This document shows positions 56,091-64,000 of a DNA stretch of 64,000 bases, piece after piece (position 1 is the stretch's first letter; each line of letters begins with the position of its first letter). Source of the stretch: Zygnema cylindricum (lineage: Eukaryota > Streptophyta > Zygnematophyceae > Zygnematales > Zygnemataceae); contig JBBHKE010002973.1 of NCBI GenBank assembly GCA_037447655.1, forward strand, positions 1 through 64,000. The letters run 5' to 3'. A model generated the notes under the pieces. It did not search any database. It was not told where the DNA came from and saw only the letters and a program-made list of their open reading frames with translations. The position numbers and the translations under genes are program-made.

Positions 56091-58510
56091 GCTTTGCCTT
56101 TTTCCCCCTGGAAAATCTGGGGTTGGAATTGTTGGATCCGTAGGTTGCCGCCAAGGATGAGGTGGTGGAGGAGGAGGAGGATTCTCCACAAGGGGACCAG
56201 CCGGAGGGTCCAAAGTGGGACTAGAAGAAGCGAGAGGAACACTTTCAAAAATAACATATTCTTTGATTTTGGAATCTTTTTCAAAATCTGTCATACCAAA
56301 AACATCTACCGACCTGCTCTCTTATTTAACCTCAATATTTCTAGCAGTTTGAAGAGTATTCCTATCCCTATTAAATACTCTATAGCCCACGGATTCATCA
56401 TCATAACCCATAAAAATTCTTGGAATCGATTTCGGACTAAGCTTAGAAATAGGGAGATCATCCAAAATAAAACATTTACTCCCAAAAACCCGAAAGTGAC
56501 TAACATTCGGTTTTCGTCTGGTCCACACTTCATATGGTGTTTTCCCTTTTACTGCTCTAGTCTCTATTCTATTTCTAATATACGACGCACACGAGAAAGC
56601 TTCACCCCAAAATTTGAAATCTATTCCTTTATCTAGTAACATAGATTTTGCACTTTCTGTTAGAGTTCGGTTGAGTCTTTCGGATACTCCATTCTGTTCC
56701 AGAGTATAAGGAACTGTAAATTGCCGAGAAATGCCATTGTCTTTTAAATATTCAGAGAATGTATGAGAAATATATTCCCCTCCGTTGTCGGACTGAAGGG
56801 AAAGGATCGGTTTCCCATGAAGTTTTTCGGCCCATACCCGAAAATGCTTGAAGTGAGTGAGCACTTCACTCATTTCTTACATAAATTAAACCTTGCTATA
56901 TCTTGAGAAGTCATCCGTAAAAGTGACCAAAAACTGGTTGCCAGTGAGTGAAGGACCTTTTGATGGCCCCCACACATCCGAATGAATAATTTGCAGCAAA
57001 TCCGTTGCCCGGTTATACGCTGTCTGAGGTAGAGGCAGCTTATGAAGTTTTCCCAAAGCACATCCATCACATACATGGGAATCTGTTTGTCCTAATTTAA
57101 CACCATCTATCATATTTTGCTTTACCATTTTATCAAGCCTTTCATGATGAACATGACCGAGCCTCTTATGCCACAAAACATTTTCTGGAAGGACACTAGA
57201 GTATGCAAAGTCAATTTCATTAGCCAAGTCCATCCGGTACAACAAGTTTGAGCCTCTAGTTCCTACCAAAGCTACCTTCCTATCTTTGCTTACTACCTTT
57301 TTCCCATTCTTTTGTAAAATTTCAAAACCTTTCATTTCTGCTACCGAAGTGGAAAACATTTTTTTTGTAAACTTTGGGATATAGAGAACATCATGCAAGG
57401 TTCTCTTTACAATCTGACCATTGATGTCACATGCTAACTCCACGCTTCCTTTTGCCGTAGCCTCCACACCGGTGTCATCCGCGTAATAAATCCGACGAGT
57501 GGGAATTAGAGTAAACGTTTTGAAGTAAGCCCGGTTGCCGCACATGTGGGAGGAGCAACCGGAGTCCATAATCCATCCGTTCTCTCGAGGTCCCTCCATG
57601 AGATCTTTTGCAAGAGCAAAGAACTCGTCATCATCCGATTGCGGAAATCTGAGCACATCTTCCTTTCCTTCCGGTCGTTCATCTTGTGACGTCTCATCAA
57701 ATGCAAGGAACGCCGCATTTTTAATCGGCAGTTTTGATTTCGGAAATTTTGGTGATGAATCCTCCGATTGCACCCTCCATCTTGCACGATAAATTCCTGT
57801 TTCACACGCTTTTATAAATGTCGGACACAGTCGGAAAACATGACCTTGACCAAAGCAATAGACACACCTATCATATTGAAAATAATTCAGATTGGGGGTA
57901 AAGTTTCTATTTCCAGAAAAACCTGCCGGCTTATATGTCTGTGCATTGTAAGCAACCACTGATTGACCACCATTTAATGTTATCTGAGTAGCCTCTTCGT
58001 CTAGGATATAAGCCTGAGCTACTGCTATATTCTTTTAACTCTTCTCTAACCGTCTTAGCTGCTTCGCTGCTCCTCTATATTCAGTAGGAAGCCCTCTCAT
58101 TAGAATCATAGCTTGATGATAAGGAGGAAAACTCTCCCCGAAACATGCATTCTTGATAATATAAGATTCAAGCCATTACAATATGAGTTCATGTCACCCC
58201 CAGTATATACATAGTCCCAAATTTTTCCAGCAGTAACAACCTCATTCTGCTCACTAGCTAAGACATAAGATTCACTTAAGGCCTTCCATATTTCACATGC
58301 CGTAGAGATATTGATATATGTCATGTTAAGATCTTCTGACAAAAGTAACTTCAACACATGCAATGCATCTTCACTTTTCTTTCTAAACTTCGGATCTGTA
58401 TCCGGAAGAATACTAGAAATCACATCATATAATTTCACTTGTTTCAAATAAGACTTAGTCAAATCCGCCCAATAAAGATACTTTTGCCCATTAAACACCA
58501 GGATCCGTGA

Positions 58511-58526
58511 GGGAGGGCCCGTGACC
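58511..58526 (-). promoter_or_regulatory. TE7 primer-binding site, inside the gag frame
   Basis: GGTCACGGGCCCTCCC follows the 5' LTR and is translated as V-T-G-P-P; ATG of the canonical site is ACG here. Confidence 0.75.
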
Positions 58527-59563
58527 TGTTGATTTGAGGCAGCTGGTGCCATTGAAGAAGATGAAGAAGCACCGCAGTTGCCATGATAATCAATTGTGCA
58601 AAGAGGAAACTCTCACGAATTCCCACAAACAACCAAATTCACAATAAAGCCCCAAGCAAACCAGACACACCCTAGGTCAAGAAATTTGCCACAATATAAA
58701 ATATACACCAAAGAAACCACATGCAGAATTTCACAAAGTTCTCCCAAAAGATCAGAATGACCTTATAATTCAAACACACCCAAAAACTGTTTCGCAGTTT
58801 TTCCTACACAACGATCCTACTTTTCCTAAAGTAATCTAAGTCCTATATATACAAGTGAGACTACGGTTGATCACACCGTACTACAACTAGCGTGGTCAAT
58901 TGGTACACTACTCTTCATTAACAAAATCCCACCGTCGAATGCACATAATTATTTCCACCAATCAGACAGCAGCTACAAATGAAATAGTACGCGGTTAAAG
59001 TTCGTCTGCTAAATGACGGTACAGTCAATACTCCTCTTCCAAAAATGACGGCGGACTCCGTCCGCTTTCCACGTATTATTTCATCACCGAAGATAAACCT
59101 CCACGTGTAACTTTGGTCCTCAAATGTAACTGTACCTTTTCTTCTAGAACAACCAAACTTCACTTTCTCACGGACCGACACGTGTGCCTGGAGTGCACCA
59201 AATCTGTGTACTCCCTTTCGAGTTTACATACTCGCTAAATCATGTCCTCGTCAATTCATCTTCACACAAACTAACTCATATTCTGAACTCCTTTCTTGCG
59301 CAGACTGCTATAGCTGCTATGATTCTGCTACGGCTGCTATGACTGCTATGACTGCTATGATCTGTCAGCGCTGCTGTGCTATTAGAGCAGCGCAGCTGCG
59401 ATGTAAGATCGGAGCAGCGCAGCTGCGATGTTAGATCCGAGCAGCATGGCAGCACAGCAACAAGTGTAGAGTGCTAAAGGTTTCTAGCTGCGATGTCAGA
59501 CTTAGCGCAGCATGGCAGCATAGCAGCAAGATATAGAGAGAACTGAAGGTTTCCAAAACAACA
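58527..59563 (-). repeat. TE7 5' LTR (1037 bp)
   Basis: From TGTTGTTTTGGAAACC to GCCTCAAATCAACA on the minus strand. TATATATAGGACTTAG core promoter near 58836-58852. ATG 58552 opens MAPAASNQ across the last 26 nt; an earlier ATG (about 58584) is one base out of frame. Confidence 0.85.
59295..59530. repeat. GCAGC-rich minisatellite in TE7 LTR
   Basis: Repeated ctgctatga and agcagcgcagctgcgatgt units in U3, comparable in place and motif to the TE6 LTR repeat. Confidence 0.75.
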
Positions 59564-59722
59564 ACCTTTGCATGCATGCTCACAGAAAACAAGGTGGGTA
59601 GCATTGGGCACAGGCACGGTTGTGGGGAGCATTCGCATTTTGGGGAAGGTTGATTGTAGGACTCCAATGCCAATTACCCGCGCAGTGGGCCCTCCTCTGA
59701 TGTTTTCCGGCACGCTCGACAT
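59564..59722. repeat. Repeat X, right copy
   Basis: Begins at the first base after the TE7 LTR and ends where the truncated TE8 LTR begins. Confidence 0.7.
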
Positions 59723-60585
59723 TATATTACACGTAGACTAGTTCATTTAATGGGATATAGATACGTAATGCATAGATATAGTTTTTGTACGATTTTAATG
59801 TACTGTATGAAACAGATACCTCGCATTTGTTTCGAACACGAAACAAATACCGCGCATGTATTTATGACGGCTACGATCAAAACCTGGTTTCGATCAAACG
59901 GCCGGAAAAGATGACGAGATCGCGAAAGAATATTTCGGCGGTTTGCGGTCATCGCCACATAGGATGACACGTGGCAAAATAACATTGGATCGCGGCATCT
60001 CCAAAATTACGTGAACGAATTTGGAGATGACATGTGTCAACATTTTGACCATGTCTTACGATGGCCGTACAAAAAGTACACCGGCACCAATACTTTTCTG
60101 TACGACACACTAATTTAATTCGTGCCGTACGTCAGTAGATAAAGTTTTAGAGAGAGATAGGACTTAGAAATATTTAGTAGGTAGCAGCCTCTCTCCGAGA
60201 GAGCTCTTGCACAAAAGGGTCATCTTTGACCATTCATATCTATCAATTTACTTGACCATTTTTAGTGATACTTTTTGCTGCAGACTCACCGGAGTCCACG
60301 CTACATAGGGGTGTAGTTGGTCAGAGTTTTTGCCTGCCAGGGTGGCTGCATTTTAAAGGGAAATTCAAAGTGGTTAAATGTGTCTAAAACTCATATTTTA
60401 ACTTTGCATTCTGTGGTGGAACTGAGCACACAGAAAGTCTTATTTCACAAGGGTGAAACTATAATGGGTCTTTGATTGTCAAGGGGTCAGTCATTTGGGT
60501 TTATATCAACTTCGAGTTGGCACTATCTAGATAAGCTTCTTTTGGATCTGCGATTTCTGTGGGCAATGGAGCACACATAGTTTCA
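59723..60585 (+). repeat. TE8 5' LTR, 5'-truncated
   Basis: Aligns with 62738-63571. It has the G-box gacacgtggc (about 59968-59977), AGGACTTAG 60159-60167 and hairpins 60189-60203 and 60283-60296. Confidence 0.85.
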
Positions 60586-60600
60586 GGTTATGGGCCCACC
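60586..60600 (+). promoter_or_regulatory. TE8 primer-binding site containing the gag ATG
   Basis: GGTTATGGGCCCACC, an exact complement of the initiator tRNA-Met anticodon arm; ATG 60590-60592 heads the gag frame. Confidence 0.85.
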
Positions 60601-62432
60601 ATCTAGGGTGCCTATGTTTGATGGAACACGCTTCACTTATTGAGGATTTATGATGGAGGGATTGCTTTGCGAGAAGCACTGATTGGGAATTGTTTCGGGA
60701 CAAATGAGATGTCTGCCACTTGGCTTTGGAGGAGCTTACTATGGAGAATCATCTGAGGCTGCCCAGAATATCAACTGAAGTTCAGATGCAACGGAAGGTG
60801 AAGGGAAAAACCTTGCCGTGGATGGGGAAATAGAAGAGAATGAAAAGGGGACACCTATGGTGAGGGGAGCTAGGCTATTAGCTATGGTACCACTTGTACG
60901 GATTAAAACTGAAGAAAATGACAAAAAAATATGAGAATACAAAAACACTATAGCAAAGCATCTCATACTTAGAAACGTGTCTAAGTCCATAGCTATCACT
61001 CTTATAAACTTAACGAAGTCTTTAGAGATATGGGAAGCACTAAGTCAGATTTATAAGAGTGAGACTATTCAGAGGAAACAATTAGTAAAACAAGAAATAG
61101 ATGCCTATGTTTATATAGGCGGTAGCATGCTAGAATTTTGCAATGATATTTTTGCGCTATATGTTGAGCTTGCTAGTGCGGGATATGTAGAATTTGAGGA
61201 GAGGAAGATTAATACACTATTTATGAAACTCCCAGATATGTACGAAAACATCATTTGTCGTATGTAGGCAATGGATGTCTCCTCATGGACTTGGAGCTTT
61301 ACCATTGGGATAATTCTTGTGAGGGAAAGCACTTTGGAGCTTCGTAAAGGAAGTGACAGAGTGAATGCATTTACAGCTAGTGGTGATTGGCGAAAGCGTG
61401 ATAAGAGGAACGACGGTGACGAGCAGAAGCGTGATGAGAGGAAGAAAGACAAAGGTAAACCTTATCGGAATTTTGGTAGAAAAAAAGGGAGAGGAAAAGA
61501 AACGAGAGCTTTGAAAAAATGGGTTTGCTTCTTTTCTAGAGAACCGGGTCATTATATAGAGGAATGCCCTTGTTTGAAAGAACTTAGAAGTTGGAATGTA
61601 GATGAGGAGGAAGAAGGGGAAGAGGAGAAAGAGGATAGTATGTGGAGAGAACCACACATAAATTCGAGGAAGAAAGTGTGCTTTTGATTAAGGCGTAAAG
61701 AGAGGGAAATCAGAGTTCAAAAAATTGAGGATTGTTTCATAGATATTTTGGAAATAGAAAACTGGTCCGAAAAGGAGACTTCAACGGATTCCGAGGAAAG
61801 GGGAGACGTGAAGCTAGAAGGGGTTCTAAAGGATAGGGGAGAAGAGGAATGTTTAATGAAAAATATAGGGGAGGACAAATATTTATTGAGAATAAATTTA
61901 GAAAGTGATAGTGGAAAGAATTCCATGGGAGAGAGTAAGGAAAGTTCAGAAAATAGGGTGAGAATCATGGATAAAAATATGAGTTCGGAAGATGTAGTTT
62001 TTACGAAGAACTTAGTGGGGACTCTTGATTTAAGGATAAATTTGGGGGTTAATGGTTATGACATCACTAATGGGAGTGAAACCCTCTATAAAGACGTGCC
62101 TGTAAAAGGGTTAGCATCTGAGTATGTCTTGCAAATTGGGGATGGGGCTGATTGTTAGAAATGGAAAAGGGAAAGTGGATTTTGGTTGGATGAAAAGAGG
62201 AGGAGGTGGATAAAATCTTTGCTCGGATTTTTGAAAAGTGGCATGCAAAATAAAATGTATGATCGACAAGATGAAATTATTTTTGGTCATCTAATACACT
62301 TTCTTAAATATAAATGTATTCGCTTCAAGCTTCATGAAGAAAAAAGGAAAAACGAAAAGAAAATATATATATAAATATATTTGTTGTTTTTGAAGGGAGT
62401 TGAAAGTAAAGTATACTAGAAAATAAGGGGAG
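60590..62432 (+). pseudogene. TE8 gag plus relic RNase H
   Basis: MGPPSRVPMFDGTRFTY then TGA where TE-D1 has TGG; more stops follow at about 60709 and 60776. From about 60980 to 61687 a mostly open gag follows: SKSIAITLINLTKSLEIWEA, LEFCNDIFALYVELASAG, a stop at 61265, the basic KRDERKKDKGK part and a zinc knuckle CFFSREPGHYIEEC whose second Cys is Ser. After a stop at 61685 a 136-codon acidic open frame (61748-62158) ends in SEYVLQIGDGADC. The tail WIKSLLGFLKSGMQNKMYD resembles a decayed copia RNase H (WVKSLLxELxxxKSGxQ..CDNQ). The pol core is absent, as in gag-only (TR-GAG-like) derivatives. Confidence 0.75.
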
Positions 62433-63571
62433 TGTTGAAATTTAAGTATTTTATAGGTCTAAAGATTGTAAAATTAAAGCCAAAACAATGACAGCTTGCC
62501 TCTAACTCTTCACTCAAGTCCCCACACTTGTCCCAATCACTGAAGACTTGAGGAGGAGTTAGATCCATGGCTGCCTAGGCTGTCCAAAGAGGAGAGGAAG
62601 GCAAATCTTGATAGAGTTATCTAAAATATTTGACGGTCCCGGGATTTGATCCGGGTACCTACCGTCCGTCAAATTAGCCCGTAGCCTTAACCTATACTAG
62701 GATTAATGATAGGATATATTAGGTTTGATAAATATTTATTATGTTACACGTAGACTAGTTTATTTATTGGGATATAGATACGAAATGCATAGATACAATT
62801 TTTATACGATTTTAATGTACTATATGAAACGGATACCTCGCACACATTTATGACGGCTACGATCAAAACCTGGTTTCGATCGGACTGCCGAAAAGGATGC
62901 CGAGATCGCGGAAGAATATTTCGGCGGTTTGCGGTCATCGCCACATAGAATGACACGTGGCAAAATGACATTGGATCGCGACATCTCCAAAATTACGTGA
63001 ACGAATTGGGAGATGACATGTGTCGACATTTTGACCATGTCGTACGATGGTCGTACAAAAAGTACACCGGTACCAATACTATTCTGTACGACACAGTAAT
63101 TTAATTCGTGCCGTGCGTTAGTAGATAAAGTTTTAGAGAGAGATAGGACTTAGAAATATTTAGTAGGTAGCAGCCTCTCTCCGAGAGAGCACCTGCACAA
63201 AAGGGTCATCTTTCACCATTCATATCTATCAATTTACTTGACCATTTTCAGTGATTCTTTTTGCTTCAGACTCACGGTAGTCCACGCTACACATGGGTGT
63301 AGTCAGTCGGAGTTTTTGCCTGCCAGGGTGGCTGCAATTTTAAGGGAAAGTCAAATTGGTTAAATGTGTCTAAAACTCATATTTTAACTTTGCATTCTGT
63401 GGTGGAACTGAGCACACAAAAAGTCTTATTTCACAAGGGTGAAACTATAATGGATCTCTGATTGTCAAGGGGTCATTCATTTGGGTTTATATCAACTTCG
63501 AGTCAGCACTATCTAGATAAGTTTTTTTTGGATCTGCGATTTCTGTGGGCAATGGAGCACACAGAGTTTCA
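62433..63571 (+). repeat. TE8 3' LTR (1139 bp)
   Basis: TGTTGAAATTTAAG to CACAGAGTTTCA. In order: gccatggctgcct box near 62562, tRNA-like module, G-box gacacgtggc (about 62952-62961), promoter box 63145-63153, hairpins. It is the most complete group IV LTR in the window. Confidence 0.88.
62634..62702 (-). other. Antisense tRNA-like module in TE8 3' LTR
   Basis: The minus strand has GGTTAAGGCTACGGG (A-box region) and ACCCGGATCAAATCCCGGG (B-box arm with a strong stem). Confidence 0.65.
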
Positions 63572-63739
63572 AACTGCTCCTACATTATGGCCGTCATGGT
63601 TACCTGCATCTCTTCTCTATCTCCGTCCCTCCTTCTAATTTTGGGGGGAGTGTCTTTCTCTTCCCGTTTAGGTGGAGTAGGTAATTTCGTCGAGCAAGCA
63701 GGTATACCGCCAATTTTGATTTGATTTTGATAACTGAAA

Positions 63740-64000
63740 TCAGGATTTAATGTGACATCGTTGTACGTAATAACTTGTTTGATTGTAGTGAGTACACGTG
63801 GCTGCCTTGTCTGGACAGCTGCATGCGTCATGACCATTCTGACCGCACCGGAAACATATACGCACCCCAGGAGTCGTTGGTAAAGATCCCATGGCGAGGG
63901 CCCTTCGAGGTCTTGGGTTAGGCCATGGGCTGCGCGGGTTAGGATTCTGGTTAGTATTACGATTAGGGTAATCTTTAGGTGAAGGTTTCGGCCGCTCATG
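63740..64000 (-). pseudogene. Retroelement gag fragment with CCHC zinc knuckle (open at window edge)
   Basis: An open frame enters from the right edge with a proline/asparagine-rich stretch (NRNTNQNPNPRSPWPNPRP). It then has RICFRCGQNGHDACSCPDK, a perfect C-X2-C-X4-H-X4-C knuckle at 63815-63856, and stops with TGA at 63740-63742. It lacks the copia protease that would follow closely and has a different style from the elements here, so it may be a Ty3/gypsy-type or other gag. 63572-63739 continues without a recognisable domain. Confidence 0.6.

Larger units (their letters stand above)
54502..58526 (-). pseudogene. TE7 copia gag-pol (group III), degenerate
   Basis: Minus strand from the right: VTGPPSRILVFNGQKYLYWAD, a frameshift near 58165, gag AMILMRGLPTEYRG, zinc knuckle CVYCFGQGHVFRLC, protease WIMDSGCSSHMCGN, HKRLGHVHHERL and CDGCALGKLH, HSDVWGP, a TAA near 56880, QSDNGGEY, NGVSERLNRT, VSHFRVFGSKCF. 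A TAA at about 56322 sits one codon from the corresponding TAA of TE4. Then come the linker with octamer repeats, [13 protein letters not shown] and VKTALLHGDLEE, VYVDDLLLLSKS (55250-55290), and RNase H WSDASYGDMPSRRSTT. The frame ends at IVWCDN. Confidence 0.87.
54502..59563 (-). mobile_element. TE7: group III copia retrotransposon, 3'-truncated
   Basis: The 5' LTR (58527-59563) and gag-pol run leftwards to RNase H, where the sequence stops inside the WCDN motif at the border with repeat X. The 3' LTR is missing. Sequence places it with TE4. Confidence 0.85.
59723..63571 (+). mobile_element. TE8: group IV gag-only copia derivative
   Basis: 5' LTR 59723-60585 lacks its first ~280 bp. Then follow the primer site 60586-60600, an internal region of only 1.8 kb, a polypurine tract aaggggag and a complete 1139-bp 3' LTR at 62433-63571. 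There is no protease, integrase or RT. Confidence 0.82.

Noticed and set aside
55864-56160. Plus-strand frame with [14 protein letters not shown] repeats
   Set aside because: Antisense shadow of the octamer minisatellite in the TE7 linker; the sense frame is the copia polyprotein.

Overview
The window is nuclear DNA of a land plant. This rests on an organellar-type aspartyl-tRNA synthetase gene with a presequence, a plant-style RCC1-repeat gene with GT-AG introns, and a dense field of Ty1/copia LTR retrotransposons. Nothing in it fixes the species. There are no prokaryotic operons, CRISPR arrays or rRNA genes. One assembly gap (Ns) lies at 30954-31831.

Layout. (1) 1-6.0 kb: two host genes head to head. 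An aspartyl-tRNA synthetase runs left (three 5' exons, 3' part beyond the window) and an RCC1-like gene runs right (two exons, 3' part not found). They share a 668-bp intergenic region. (2) 6.0-14.3 kb: AT-rich intergenic or intronic DNA with DNA-transposon relics: a PIF/Harbinger-like MITE with a TAA duplication, a nested ~0.9-kb element with TAGTGTTGTGTATCGG ends, and diverged repeats. (3) 14.3-63.6 kb: a nested pile of at least eight copia elements plus fragments. TE1 (+, mosaic) abuts TE2 (+), which is split by TE3 (-, TSD ATATT). A solo LTR follows. TE5 (-, TSD TCAAC) is split by the young TE4 (-, TSD GTTCC; two 839-bp LTRs with only three differences seen). Then come TE6 (-), TE-D1 (+), TE7 (-) and the gag-only TE8 (+). 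(4) 63.6-64.0 kb: a CCHC zinc-knuckle gag fragment of another retroelement on the minus strand, open at the window edge.

The copia elements fall into four groups: I (TE1, TE3, TE5), II (TE2, TE6), III (TE4, TE7) and IV (TE-D1, TE8). They share an unusual design. The primer-binding site just inside the 5' LTR is GGTTATGGGCCCACC or a variant, complementary to the anticodon arm of initiator tRNA-Met as in Drosophila copia, not to the tRNA 3' end as in most plant copia elements. In groups I and IV the ATG inside this site, which faces the CAU anticodon, is the apparent gag start. In groups II and III the gag start lies inside the LTR, and the frame runs through the LTR end and the primer site, with the LTR-terminal CA plus the first G of the site making a CAG codon.

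Many of the LTRs also share U3 and leader architecture: an antisense tRNA-like module (groups I, IV and an E-type LTR), a G-box (CACGTG) core, a TATA-type element next to an AGGACTTAG box, then several short hairpins. TE4 is the most complete element, but its gag-pol frame has two stop codons. All other copies are truncated, frameshifted or internally deleted.
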